Shown in pieces: positions 40,724 through 49,643 of a stretch of 64,000 nucleotides of DNA. The notes under the pieces are model-generated. The model did not search any database, had not been told where the DNA came from, and saw only the letters and a program-made list of their open reading frames with translations. The stretch is taken from contig JAJPJQ010000016.1 in the NCBI GenBank assembly GCA_021324155.1, positions 88,994-152,993 of the forward strand. Reading direction: 5' to 3'. Position numbers and translations under genes: made by a program. This DNA comes from Pseudomonadota bacterium. GTDB lineage: Bacteria > Desulfobacterota > Binatia > UBA9968. Every line of letters begins with the position of its first letter. The first letter of the stretch is position 1.

Positions 40724-41947
40724 TTATGCCGGCACGCGTAAAATCGAGCGATAGCGGCGCGACTGCCGCGCCCGCGGCCCCAATCGGCCGGTGAGAAAGC
40801 GCTCGCGGCTTTCGGTCGGAAGATCGAGGCGGACGTTCGCCGCCGCGTCGCGAAAAACATTCATCGGGTCCCGGCCCTCCTCGACCAGCTTCATCTGGAG
40901 GTCGAGCAGGTGGCGGTACATGACGACGCCGCGGTCGGACTCCCCGAGCGTTTCCTTCGTGCGGTCGCAAATCGGCTCCTGCGAGACGAAGATCGCGTTG
41001 TCCTGCGGATCGACGTCGCCGTCGAGCTGATCGACGCGCGGCTGACCGTGCTCGTCGAGCGTCGGCGACGGCATGTCGTAGAGCGGAATCGCCGCGTCTG
41101 TCTGCCGCTCGCCGTCACTCAGCGGATGGACGGAATAATACCATTGCGCGGTATGGGTCGCGTCGACGGGTACCCGAAAGCGCAGCATATCGGGACCCTT
41201 TTGCGTGCAGGGAAAGACGAGCCAGTGGCCGATCTTCCAGTCGTCGGAGTCTTCGGTCTCGTGCTCCAGGATGCGCCGCTTGATGATGCCGTAATTCGCG
41301 AGATCGAAGGCGATCTTCACGTGCCGGATGCGCTTGCGCCTTCGCTCGTGCCTGCCGGTTCGGTCGGCGGCGAAATTGCGGAAGACGCCGTGCAGCCATT
41401 CGACGTGAACCGGGTCGAGGATGTTCTCCGCCGATTGTAGCCAGTTGCAGCCCGTCGTCGTGTAGCCGACTTCGCGCCAGGCGTTCTCCTCCACGAGCAG
41501 GTCCCAGCGCGGCAGCAGCGGCGCCGGCTGCCTGCCGAGATAGCCGAAGATGAGCCCGCCGAGCTCCTCGACTGGATATGATGGCAATTTAATGTTTTCC
41601 TTTAGCTTTTTGTCCGGTCGCACGGTTTCCTCAAACGGCTGCTCGGTGCAGCGCCCATCGGCGTCGTACTTCCAGCCGTGATACGGGCAGCGAAGGCCAT
41701 CGGACTCCGGAATGCCGTAAACCATTCCCGCGCGACGGTGCGCGCAGTACGCGCCGATGAGTCCGAGCTTGCCGCGCCCGTCACGGTAGAGGACGAGATC
41801 CTCGCCCAAAATCCGCACCTGCTTAGTCGGATGGCGCATCAATTCAGACGCCGCGGCGATCGGATACCAGTAGCACCGAAGCAGCCGTCCCATCGGCGTT
41901 TCGGCGCCGATCTGCGTGAGTCTTTCGTTTTCTTGTGGCGTCAGCAT
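40724..41947 (-). CDS. Rieske non-heme iron oxygenase, alpha subunit
   Basis: A 407-residue oxygenase of the phthalate dioxygenase/vanillate demethylase branch. Rieske cluster ligands: Cys 68, His 70, Cys 87, His 90 ('CAHRRAG' and 'CPYHGW'). Mononuclear iron: His 181 and His 186 in 'NILDPVHVEWLHG', with bridging Asp 178. Needs an external reductase, not found in the window. Followed 32 bp on by a binding-protein gene and preceded by another at 12 bp. It is the most divergent of the four copies (for instance 'AENILDP' instead of 'MENSVDP'). Confidence 0.92.
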   Translation of the reverse strand: MLTPQENERLTQIGAETPMGRLLRCYWYPIAAASELMRHPTKQVRILGEDLVLYRDGRGKLGLIGAYCAHRRAGMVYGIPESDGLRCPYHGWKYDADGRCTEQPFEETVRPDKKLKENIKLPSYPVEELGGLIFGYLGRQPAPLLPRWDLLVEENAWREVGYTTTGCNWLQSAENILDPVHVEWLHGVFRNFAADRTGRHERRRKRIRHVKIAFDLANYGIIKRRILEHETEDSDDWKIGHWLVFPCTQKGPDMLRFRVPVDATHTAQWYYSVHPLSDGERQTDAAIPLYDMPSPTLDEHGQPRVDQLDGDVDPQDNAIFVSQEPICDRTKETLGESDRGVVMYRHLLDLQMKLVEEGRDPMNVFRDAAANVRLDLPTESRERFLTGRLGPRARQSRRYRSILRVPA

Positions 41948-41959
41948 AAGACGACCTCG

Positions 41960-43048
41960 CTATTTTCCTTGACCCACCGCCTGATTCACGAGCTTCATCA
42001 GAGGATCGGTGTCCATCACTTCAGGGGCCCACGTGACGACATATTTCCCGCCGTCACGTCGGCGCATGTATGGCTTCACGTCGGTCTTAGGGATGTCGAT
42101 GCGAAGAGAGTCGTTCGACTCCCCTTCTTTTTGAATCTCGATCTGCCCGTCCCGCGACAACAGCCAGTTAATGAATACTTTCGACGCCGCGGGGTGCGGC
42201 GATTTGTCGACCCAGGCAAACGTGAACGAGCCGGGCTCGAGCGCGGCACCCTCTTTCCAGAGGCTGGTGTCGACCACGTTAATCGCCAGCCCCTGCGCTT
42301 TCGCCTGCAATATATCGTCGCCGTTGCCGAAAAGCAGAATGGAATATTTCTTCGCCGCCACCCAATTGATCGCCTGCCGGTATTCGCGCGACAGCGCCAC
42401 ACCCGATTCGGTGAGCAATCGTCGCAGATAGTTCGGTCCGAGCTGCGAATTGTAATAGACAAAGCGCGCGCCGCTGCGACCGTAGCCCCCGCCTCGCGGA
42501 TCCATCGCGACGATCTTGCCTTTCCATTTGTCCAAAATGTCCCAGTAGGAATTCATCTCGTCGGGATTCACGTCATTGGTATTGCATGCAACGATATTGC
42601 TCGAGACACTTCCGACGGCGACAAAAATGTATCGCCGGTCTGGATCGGCGTAGTGGTGCCTTCCCTGCCACCATTTCGACTCGTCCTTAACTTCCGGCAG
42701 AATGAACGCCGACGGCATCGGCTGGAGCGCCTTCGCCTGATAGAGCGAGTACGGCGACGTATTGCCGAGGTGCGCCACATCGGCGAGATACTTGCCGGCG
42801 CGCCGCTCCGCCATGATGCGCGACAAAAGCTCGACGCCGCGGCCGGGGACGATTTTAACTTTGATTCTAAGGAAGCGCCTCTCGAATTCTTTGATGTAGT
42901 TGTAGTCGTCGCCGAGGGTGTAGTAGGCGAGTTCGCCTTCTTTTTCGGCCGCTGCCTTCGTCCGCTCCCACTCCGCCTGCCAGCTATCGGCAGCCAGCGC
43001 ATGCGCGGCGAAGAGCAGCAGCGCGGCGAGAAACCGCAGCGGCCGCAT
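41960..43048 (-). CDS. Extracellular solute-binding protein (Fbp-type)
   Basis: A 362-residue periplasmic binding protein, signal peptide to 'AAHALAADSW'. Contains 'YLADVAHLGNTSPYSLY' and 'SPHPAASKVFINWLLSRDGQ'. The position of the C-x2-C loop of other paralogues reads 'ILLFGNGDD', without cysteines. It sits between the LigB-type dioxygenase (10 bp) and a Rieske gene (12 bp), linking uptake and ring attack. Confidence 0.86.
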   Translation of the reverse strand: MRPLRFLAALLLFAAHALAADSWQAEWERTKAAAEKEGELAYYTLGDDYNYIKEFERRFLRIKVKIVPGRGVELLSRIMAERRAGKYLADVAHLGNTSPYSLYQAKALQPMPSAFILPEVKDESKWWQGRHHYADPDRRYIFVAVGSVSSNIVACNTNDVNPDEMNSYWDILDKWKGKIVAMDPRGGGYGRSGARFVYYNSQLGPNYLRRLLTESGVALSREYRQAINWVAAKKYSILLFGNGDDILQAKAQGLAINVVDTSLWKEGAALEPGSFTFAWVDKSPHPAASKVFINWLLSRDGQIEIQKEGESNDSLRIDIPKTDVKPYMRRRDGGKYVVTWAPEVMDTDPLMKLVNQAVGQGK

Positions 43049-43058
43049 TGGCGATCCT

Positions 43059-44024
43059 TTACCGCCAGACGGCGAAAGCCATGCCGCAGCCGGTGGCGGC
43101 GGGCGAGCGATAGGTCGTAATGTAGTCGATCAGCTCCATCTTCTCGCTCTCCATCGCGCCGGCGAGCGCGACCCAATTGAGAATCTCCGACGTGCCGCCT
43201 TTAAGTTTCGGGCGCGGCAGCGCGAAGAGCTCGCGCGTGTCTTTATGGAGTAAAGCCTGGATCGTTGTCCTGTCGATTTCCTCGTCGATGACGACGTGAC
43301 TCAAGCCGCCCGACGCCATGATGACGACGCGCGCGGGCTTGTCCCAGGACTCGATGCCTCGGCGGATCGCCTGCCCGAGCGCGTAGCAGCGCTTGGGCGT
43401 CGGCTGATTCGGCGGATAATAAGTATTCACCATGATCGGCAGGCTCGGCACCGTGCCGCCGGGCCAGATGCGGCGGTAGAGGAAACTGAACGCGTGGCCG
43501 ACGCCGATCTCGGCACGCAGCTTGTTCGCGCGTGAGACGTCGAATTCCTCGGCTGTGAGTCTCGAAATGAGATGATTCGCGAGTTCCCAGCCGTTCTCGT
43601 ACTCCGGCTTGGTTTCCGCCCAGCCGTCCTCCTCGGCGTTTTTCCAAGCGGCGGGATTGCGGCCTGTATGCTTCACAACCGGCAGCGTCTTCCCGTGATA
43701 GAGCGCGAACGTCGGCATGTTGTCCTCATGGAACTGCTCGTGCTGATCGTCGCCGAAGATCACGACGAGGTCAGGTTTCGCGGCGCGCATTAGCTCGCCG
43801 AGCTTGGCGATAGCCTTCTGACAGCCTTCGTCGCGCTCCCGGAATTTTTCTTCCGTCAGTTCCATTTCGAGGTCGGGCTTACGCGACTTGGCGGATTTCA
43901 CCAGCGCCGGATAATCCAGGCGCGGGTCGGTCTCGTCTTTTTCACGCAGCAGGCTCCATTTGTTCCACGGGACGCTCAGCTGCGGGCTGTGCGATGTGCC
44001 GATTCCGAGTACGACTTGCGCCAT
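43059..44024 (-). CDS. Class III extradiol ring-cleavage dioxygenase (LigB-like)
   Basis: A 321-residue Fe(II) enzyme paralogous to the one at 36980-37876. Active-site blocks: 'GTSHSPQLS' (His 12), 'GDDQHEQFHEDNMPTF', 'IGVGHAFSFL' and 'MASGGLSHVVIDEE'. An insert of about 25 residues follows the first strand. No LigA-type small subunit gene is adjacent. It lies in one run with a binding protein and a Rieske oxygenase, so it probably cleaves the diol formed by that pathway. Confidence 0.9.
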   Translation of the reverse strand: MAQVVLGIGTSHSPQLSVPWNKWSLLREKDETDPRLDYPALVKSAKSRKPDLEMELTEEKFRERDEGCQKAIAKLGELMRAAKPDLVVIFGDDQHEQFHEDNMPTFALYHGKTLPVVKHTGRNPAAWKNAEEDGWAETKPEYENGWELANHLISRLTAEEFDVSRANKLRAEIGVGHAFSFLYRRIWPGGTVPSLPIMVNTYYPPNQPTPKRCYALGQAIRRGIESWDKPARVVIMASGGLSHVVIDEEIDRTTIQALLHKDTRELFALPRPKLKGGTSEILNWVALAGAMESEKMELIDYITTYRSPAATGCGMAFAVWR

Positions 44025-44133
44025 GATATTCTCCGTTCGTTGAGACTTGGGATGCTCTTCAGCGGTTAGCGGTTATCGGCTCCTGATTACTCCTTTCGGA
44101 CGTATCCATCAAGAACTGATTCGAACGCCGAAT

Positions 44134-44169
44134 AAAAAACCAGGCTAAAGCATTGGGTATGCTTTAGCC
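44134..44169 (-). terminator. Strong rho-independent terminator after the Rieske gene
   Basis: On the minus strand GGCTAAAGCAT and ATGCTTTAGCC form an 11-bp perfect stem with a 5-base loop, then TGG and TTTTTT. It lies 36 bp past the stop of the Rieske gene at 44206 and should separate it from the LigB-type gene downstream. Confidence 0.85.
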
Positions 44170-44205
44170 CGGTGAAGAGACGAATCAACGCGTTCACTCG
44201 CGCGT

Positions 44206-45423
44206 CTATTCGGCCTGATGCTGCTCTTTCTCGGCCGTTTGATCGCTGTAGGAGGCAAACCAGGTTTGGGTGAATTCGTCGCGCGATTGTCCGCGCGACA
44301 CCTCGAACCTGACGATGTCGTTTTTCTCAGGGTCGCGGATGAGTCCCAGCGGCTCGCCACCGTCGGCGACGACGCGGATCTGCTCCTTCAGCATGCGCCG
44401 ATAAAGTGAAATACCGCGGTCGGTGTAGCCGAGGTTTTCCTTGGTCCGGTCGAAGATCGGGCCCTGCGTCTCCCACGCCATCATGTCCTGGCTCGCGAAG
44501 CTCGTCATTTCATACTCCCCGTCCGGCGTCTTGAGCGGCCGCAGATACTCGACCGGCGGCCGCGCGGGCTGTGCGACGCGCGCGCCGTCTTTCGACGGGC
44601 GAAAAGTCATCCAGATGACGTAGGTGTTCTCATCGTCGATCGGCGTGCGAAAGTGGATCACGAGGTCGGGTCCCTGCGGCGCGTAGAGCATATTCGGGAA
44701 AACGAGCGGATGCCCGGTCTCCTCGTCGAGTTGATTGCCGTCCGCGAAGGTGCGCTTCTTCAATACGCCGGCCCAGAGCGGCCCGCGCACTTCCTCGAAC
44801 TCGAGCTTCTCGATCTTGCGGCCATAGTACTCGCCGCCTTTCATGCCGCGAATCTTGAACTGGTGCGCGTGCAGGTAAACGGTGTGCGCGGGATCGACCG
44901 AGTTTTCCATCGTCTGCAGCCAGTTGCACTTATGCACCGGCAGCACGACGATTTTCTTGGCGCCGTCTTCGCGCACGAGGAGGTCCCAGCGCGGCAGCAA
45001 CGGAGCCGGCTCCGGCCCCATGTAGGCGAAAAGAATTCCCGCCAGCTCTTCGACGCGATAGGAAGTCTGCTTGACCTCGTCTTTAAAGCAGGTCTCTTTC
45101 GGCTCCAGCGGCTGCTCGAGACATTTGCCGTCGGCGTCGAACTTCCATCCGTGATATGCGCAGCGGATGCCGTCCGGCTCCAGCGTGCCGTAATAGAGCG
45201 AAGCGGCGCGATGCGGACAGTGATCGCCGAGCAGCGCCCAGCGCCCCCGGCCATCGCGGAAGAGAACCAATTCTTCACCCAATACTTTAAGTCGTTTCTT
45301 GGGTTTCTCGGAGCTGATCTCGGCTGCGGGACAGATCGCGTGCCAGTAGCGGCGCAAGAGATTGCCCGCCGGCGTGCCGGAACACACGCGCGTCATCGTT
45401 TCGTTGTCTTGCTTCGTGAGCAT
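44206..45423 (-). CDS. Rieske non-heme iron oxygenase, alpha subunit (separately regulated)
   Basis: A 405-residue oxygenase with Rieske ligands Cys 69, His 71, Cys 88, His 91 and catalytic iron segment 'MENSVDPAHTVYLHAHQFK'. It belongs to the ring-hydroxylating/demethylating branch that works with a separate reductase. Unlike its neighbours it is its own transcription unit: 133 bp upstream hold a promoter and an inverted repeat, and a strong terminator follows. The function of separate control is unknown; it may act on a different substrate. Confidence 0.92.
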   Translation of the reverse strand: MLTKQDNETMTRVCSGTPAGNLLRRYWHAICPAAEISSEKPKKRLKVLGEELVLFRDGRGRWALLGDHCPHRAASLYYGTLEPDGIRCAYHGWKFDADGKCLEQPLEPKETCFKDEVKQTSYRVEELAGILFAYMGPEPAPLLPRWDLLVREDGAKKIVVLPVHKCNWLQTMENSVDPAHTVYLHAHQFKIRGMKGGEYYGRKIEKLEFEEVRGPLWAGVLKKRTFADGNQLDEETGHPLVFPNMLYAPQGPDLVIHFRTPIDDENTYVIWMTFRPSKDGARVAQPARPPVEYLRPLKTPDGEYEMTSFASQDMMAWETQGPIFDRTKENLGYTDRGISLYRRMLKEQIRVVADGGEPLGLIRDPEKNDIVRFEVSRGQSRDEFTQTWFASYSDQTAEKEQHQAE

Positions 45424-45447
45424 GAAACCGCCCTCCGTCTGAGACGA

Positions 45448-45476
45448 AACATAACTCGCAGAGAGCGGCGATGCAA
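45448..45476 (-). promoter_or_regulatory. Putative sigma-70 promoter of the 44206-45423 Rieske gene
   Basis: Read on the minus strand, TTGCAT (45476-45471) and TATGTT (45453-45448) are 17 bp apart, 24 bp ahead of the ATG; GGAGGG lies between as ribosome site. Confidence 0.6.
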
Positions 45477-45504
45477 GAGATTTATTTAAAAAAGTCTAGC
45501 GATA

Positions 45505-45529
45505 TTAGGTAGTTATAGTCGATACCTAA
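45505..45529. promoter_or_regulatory. Inverted-repeat operator candidate TTAGGTA-N11-TACCTAA
   Basis: Perfect 7-bp half-sites 18 bp apart centre to centre lie about 29 bp upstream of the -35, with ATAT extending the symmetry on both sides. This is where an activator or repressor dimer would bind. No regulator gene is in the island. Confidence 0.5.
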
Positions 45530-45556
45530 AATATTAGTGTGTTGACGATTTAAGCT

Positions 45557-46648
45557 TTATTGAAGGATTTCTTTCGCGAGGGCCTCGATTTTCTGCCGCG
45601 CGGGAATCATATCTTCCGCTTGCGTGTTACGGTAATTTTGTCCGGGCTTCAGAGCTGTGGCCGGCTCGGACGGCGGGACATCGACTCGGCGGCTGTTATT
45701 CTGCGTCTTCGTCCATTCAACCTGTCCCGCCTTCGAGAGCAGCCAGTTGGCGTACACTTTCGCCGCGCTGGGATGCGGCGCACGGTTGAAAAGCCCGACG
45801 CCGCTCGAGCCGGACGACCAGTATATCTGCGTTTTCGGGTCGACCGGCGCGCTTACGTTTTTACCCACGCCTTTTTCCTTAAAGGTCGTGAGAAAGTAAT
45901 CGTTGAGGCCGAGCGCGATCGGATAGCGCCCGCGCACGACCCATTCGACCAGTTGCCGCCGGTCGCCGGTGATGACGACCTTTTGATCTCGCAGAAGTTT
46001 GCGCAAAAAATCCTCGCCGTACACGAGCGACAGGACGAGCGCATCGTTCAATCCTTTACCTTCGACTCGCGGATCCTGCATGACGATCTTCCCCGTCCAC
46101 TTCGGATCGAGAAGGTCGAGCGCGGTCTTGATCGATCCCGCCGGAACGATGTCCCAATTCACGTGGACGTTGTCGCCGGCGAGCGTTCCCGCGAACGTAT
46201 AATATAACTTTTTCTCGAGGTCGGCCCATCCACCTTCGACGCCGCCGATCCAATACTTGTCCTCTTTCACTTCGGGCAGGACGAACATCGGCCGAAAGGA
46301 ATCGAAGCCGTTCACCGGCTTGAACGCGGCGAGCGCGGAGGTTGGGCCGGAAATGTAAAGATCCCAGTTGTAGACCCCGCCCGAGCGCTCGCGCAGAATG
46401 CGCGCGACCTTGTCGCGTCCGCTGCCACCCAGAAGCTCGACGTTGATCTTCGGATAGGCTTTCTTGAAACCGTCGTTGAGAGCCGCGCGAAAAGCGTCCC
46501 CCGGCGGGCCTGCGATATTCACCTGCTTCTCGCCCTCGGCGGCCTTGACGATATCGCCCCAGTTCGCAGGCGCGCCGGATTCGCCAGCGCGCGCCGCAGT
46601 TGCGGCCAAAGAAAATACAAGTGCGAGAAAAAGAACTTTGTTGAACAT
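45557..46648 (-). CDS. Extracellular solute-binding protein (Fbp-type), tandem paralogue
   Basis: A 363-residue periplasmic binding protein with signal peptide to 'AATAARAGESG'. It has 'NIAGPPGDAFRAAL', 'WDLYISGPTSALAAF' and 'APHPSAAKVYANWLLSKAGQ'. It is a close paralogue of the protein encoded 6 bp upstream (46655-47758), with shared 'GSGRDKVARILRERSGGVYN' layout. The two end the transporter run that contains both permeases and the ATPase. Confidence 0.87.
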   Translation of the reverse strand: MFNKVLFLALVFSLAATAARAGESGAPANWGDIVKAAEGEKQVNIAGPPGDAFRAALNDGFKKAYPKINVELLGGSGRDKVARILRERSGGVYNWDLYISGPTSALAAFKPVNGFDSFRPMFVLPEVKEDKYWIGGVEGGWADLEKKLYYTFAGTLAGDNVHVNWDIVPAGSIKTALDLLDPKWTGKIVMQDPRVEGKGLNDALVLSLVYGEDFLRKLLRDQKVVITGDRRQLVEWVVRGRYPIALGLNDYFLTTFKEKGVGKNVSAPVDPKTQIYWSSGSSGVGLFNRAPHPSAAKVYANWLLSKAGQVEWTKTQNNSRRVDVPPSEPATALKPGQNYRNTQAEDMIPARQKIEALAKEILQ

Positions 46649-46654
46649 AGGAGT

Positions 46655-47758
46655 CTACTGTGGGATCACTTCCCTCGATATCTTGGCCATCAGCTGGCGC
46701 TGCGCGACCATTTTTTCCGTCTGGCTCTGAATGTATTTGATGCCGGGCTTGAGCGCCGCTTCGGGGTCGCCGATCGGCACGTCGCTGCGGCGGCTGTTGC
46801 GTCCGCCGCTTTGCTTCGCCCAGCTCGTCTGTCCTTCGACGCTGAGAAGCAGGTTCGCGTAAAGCTTGGCGGCGTTCGGATGCGGCCGGCGGTTCAGGAT
46901 GCCGAAGGCGCCGAAGCCCGGATTGATCGACTGGATGAAATGCGCGTCCTCCACCTGCTTGACGTTTTTGCCTATTCCCTTTTCGAGAAAGATCTTGAGC
47001 TGATCCGACGGCAGCGAGACGGCGAGCGGGTAGCGGCCGCGCACAATCCATTCGGTCAGCTGCCGCCGGTCGCGGGTGAAGATGATTTTTTGCTCGGCGA
47101 GCAGCTTGCGAATGAAAGCCTCGCCGTACGTCAGTTTGTAGAGTAGCGCGGAATTCAGCCCTGAGCCCTCCTGGCGCGGGTCTTCCCACACGATCTTACC
47201 GGCCCATTTCGAATCGGCGAGATCCTTATAGGCCTTGATCTCGGAAGGCGCGACGATGTCGGCGTTGACGTACAGGACGTCGGACGTGGTGCCGTCGAAT
47301 GCGTAGTAGAGCTTCTCTTCGACGTCCATGAAGCCGGAGCGAAAGCCGTCGTGCCACTTGGCATTGTCGGTCGCCTCGGGAAGGATCAATTCCGGCGGCA
47401 GCGGGTCGAAGGCGCCGATGGGCTTGAGCGCGCCGAGCGGCGAAGTCGGTCCGCCGATGTAAATATCCCAATTGAAGACGCCCGACTGGCGCTCGCGCGC
47501 CAAGCGCGGTACCTGATCGCGGCCGCTCGCGCCGTTATACTCGACCCTAATCTTGGGAAATTTTTTCTGGAACCAGCCGATCAGCGCAGACCGGTAGGTG
47601 TCGCCGGGAGGGCCGGCGATCGACAGCTGCCCTTCCTTCTCCGCCGCGGCGACTAGCGCATCCCAGTCCTTGGGCTTCGCCTGGGCGTTCGCTGTTCCCG
47701 CGAATGAGAGCGCGAGAACGATCCAGGCGGTGAAGGCCAATAGTCTCTTCAGCATCAT
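46655..47758 (-). CDS. Extracellular solute-binding protein (Fbp-type), tandem paralogue
   Basis: A 367-residue periplasmic protein. ATG 47758 is preferred, with GAAGGA upstream; a GTG at 47776 overlapping the permease stop (GTGA) is an alternative. Signal peptide to 'AGTANAQAKP', then 'SIAGPPGDTYRSAL', 'WDIYIGGPTSPLGAL' and 'RPHPNAAKLYANLLLSVEGQ'. Directly follows a permease gene, so it is the most likely cognate binding protein of that permease. Confidence 0.86.
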   Translation of the reverse strand: MMLKRLLAFTAWIVLALSFAGTANAQAKPKDWDALVAAAEKEGQLSIAGPPGDTYRSALIGWFQKKFPKIRVEYNGASGRDQVPRLARERQSGVFNWDIYIGGPTSPLGALKPIGAFDPLPPELILPEATDNAKWHDGFRSGFMDVEEKLYYAFDGTTSDVLYVNADIVAPSEIKAYKDLADSKWAGKIVWEDPRQEGSGLNSALLYKLTYGEAFIRKLLAEQKIIFTRDRRQLTEWIVRGRYPLAVSLPSDQLKIFLEKGIGKNVKQVEDAHFIQSINPGFGAFGILNRRPHPNAAKLYANLLLSVEGQTSWAKQSGGRNSRRSDVPIGDPEAALKPGIKYIQSQTEKMVAQRQLMAKISREVIPQ

Positions 47759-47772
47759 AGGAGATCCTTCGC

Positions 47773-49503
47773 TCACGCCCGTATCCCGACGCGCAGACCG
47801 AGGAATCGGGCGATCAGGGCGACGCCGGTCGTGAGCAGCATGACGATGGTAGCGACCACCGCGGCGCTTTCATATCGCCCCGAGACCATAAAGTCCAGTT
47901 GCAGCAGCGCGAGAGTGCGGCTGCTCGAGGTGGCGAGCAGCGCGACGTTGCTGATATCGCGCGCCGCATGAATGAAGCCGAGCACGCCGACCAGCAGGAG
48001 CACCGGAAATAGGAGCGGGCCGACGATTCGCCTAAAGGTGGTGAGCCAAGAGGCGCCGGTCGTGCGGGAGGCTTCTTCGAGTTCCTGGCCGAGCTGTAGG
48101 AGGTTCGCCTTAATCAGCTGCGTGCCAAGCGTGATGCTGCTGATGACCGTGGCGATAATCAGCAGCCAGACGGAGCCATACAGCGCGCGGAATAGCGGGA
48201 TGTCGAGAAAGAGCCACAACAGGCCGATGCCCATCAGAATGCCCGGCATCGCGGACGGAAACCACGAGATAAAATCGAGCGCAGAGCGCCAGACGAACTT
48301 CGTCCGCACGGAAATATAGGCGATGATGGAAAAAAGCGATACGGCGAGCGCAGCGGCGCCGAGCGACATCAGGAGGGTGTTCTTGAGCGAGAGCATAAAA
48401 ATCGGATCGTCGAAGACGCGCTTCCAGTTGTCGGTCGTCCAGGCGTGCGGAATGTCGAAAAAGCCGAACAGAGACATGAACGTGCCCATGAGGACAAAAG
48501 CCATCGGCGCCACGCTGATGAGCAGCGCGATCAGCGTCACGAAGGCGAGCGCGGGATTTTTCCAGTTTCCAAGGGGAATCGCTTTGGCGCGATAGCGCCC
48601 GGTGATCGTCGTGTACTGCCGCCGTGCCGTGAGCTTTCGTTGCACGGCGATGAGCGGCAGCAGGATCAGCAGCACGGCGGTGCTCAGCGCGGTCGCCGGG
48701 CCGAAGGCCGGCGGCTCCTGCTGGACGAGCTGGTACACTTTCGTGCTGTAAACATGAAAATTGATCGGCGCGCCCAATATCATTTCGATTTCGAAGGCCT
48801 GGAAGCCGTTGATGATCGCGATGAGCAGAATCACGGTGAAAATCGGCGTCATGATCGGGATGAGAATACGCACGAGCGTTCCGAGCGTGCTCGAGCCGGC
48901 CACCTCCGACGCTTCTTCGAGTGAAGCGTCCATGTTGCGAAACGCAGGCGTAAGCAGCATGACTTTGACGGCGGTTGTGTTGTGACCGATATGCGCCCAG
49001 ACGATGCCCCAGAACGAATAGATACTGAACGGCCCGTGCGCCGCGCCGGTAAGCGCTTTCCAGATTTGATTGGCTATACCGTAGTCGGGATCGAGGATCA
49101 GAATCCAGCCGAGTGTAACCGAGAGCGACGGCAGAAAGAATGACAGCCAGAACATGAATTCGAGCAGCGATTTACCGGGCAGATCGGTGCGCGCGAGCAG
49201 CCATGCGATGAAGATCGCGAATGGAAAAGAGATAAGCTGGCGGACGATCATCAGCGAGAACGTATTATAGACGGCGCGCCTTAATCCGGGCTCGGCCAGC
49301 ACCGCCCGCCAGCCTTCGAGGCCATACAGCGGCGGCATGCCGGGTTTGGCGACCTGGAAGGAATTGACGACGATCAGGACGATCGGATAGAGGACGAAAA
49401 AGCCGACGACGGCCAGCACCAAGCTGCACCAGAAAGTCTCCGCGCCGACGCGCCCACGGAACAGCCCTCCTCGACTGTGAATGCCAACGCTCACGTTCGA
49501 CAA
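47773..49503 (-). CDS. ABC transporter permease, fused double-domain (Fbp/AfuB-type)
   Basis: A 576-residue inner-membrane protein with about 12 helices in two homologous halves, as in iron(III)/thiamine-type permeases. Both halves carry the EAA loop that docks the ATPase: 'LEEASEVAGSSTLGTLVRI' (first) and 'LEEASRTTGASWLTTFRRI' (second). Together with the ATPase at 49644-50750 and binding protein 46655-47758 it forms a full importer. The spacer to the ATPase gene contains a hairpin repeat that may lower its expression. Confidence 0.92.
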   Translation of the reverse strand: MSNVSVGIHSRGGLFRGRVGAETFWCSLVLAVVGFFVLYPIVLIVVNSFQVAKPGMPPLYGLEGWRAVLAEPGLRRAVYNTFSLMIVRQLISFPFAIFIAWLLARTDLPGKSLLEFMFWLSFFLPSLSVTLGWILILDPDYGIANQIWKALTGAAHGPFSIYSFWGIVWAHIGHNTTAVKVMLLTPAFRNMDASLEEASEVAGSSTLGTLVRILIPIMTPIFTVILLIAIINGFQAFEIEMILGAPINFHVYSTKVYQLVQQEPPAFGPATALSTAVLLILLPLIAVQRKLTARRQYTTITGRYRAKAIPLGNWKNPALAFVTLIALLISVAPMAFVLMGTFMSLFGFFDIPHAWTTDNWKRVFDDPIFMLSLKNTLLMSLGAAALAVSLFSIIAYISVRTKFVWRSALDFISWFPSAMPGILMGIGLLWLFLDIPLFRALYGSVWLLIIATVISSITLGTQLIKANLLQLGQELEEASRTTGASWLTTFRRIVGPLLFPVLLLVGVLGFIHAARDISNVALLATSSSRTLALLQLDFMVSGRYESAAVVATIVMLLTTGVALIARFLGLRVGIRA

Positions 49504-49643
49504 AGAGTCCTCAGCCTATCGCTTCCCCAAACGGAGCGGGATAAGAGGCAGCGTGAAAAATAAATCTCCCCCCTCTCCAGCCAGGAGAGGGTTGGAGTGC
49601 GGGTGTTCACCGAGGAACTCGAAACTGGAAACACGAAATTGAT
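49504..49643. repeat. Intergenic repeats with hairpin between ATPase and permease genes
   Basis: The 140-bp gap inside the transporter run holds CCCTCTCC-AGCCA-GGAGAGGG (49571-49591), a perfect 8-bp stem followed on the minus strand by GGGAGATTTATTTTTC, and CGAAAC-type units at 49617-49637. It may be an insertion of a mobile repeat that now acts as partial terminator or mRNA stabiliser. Confidence 0.6.
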
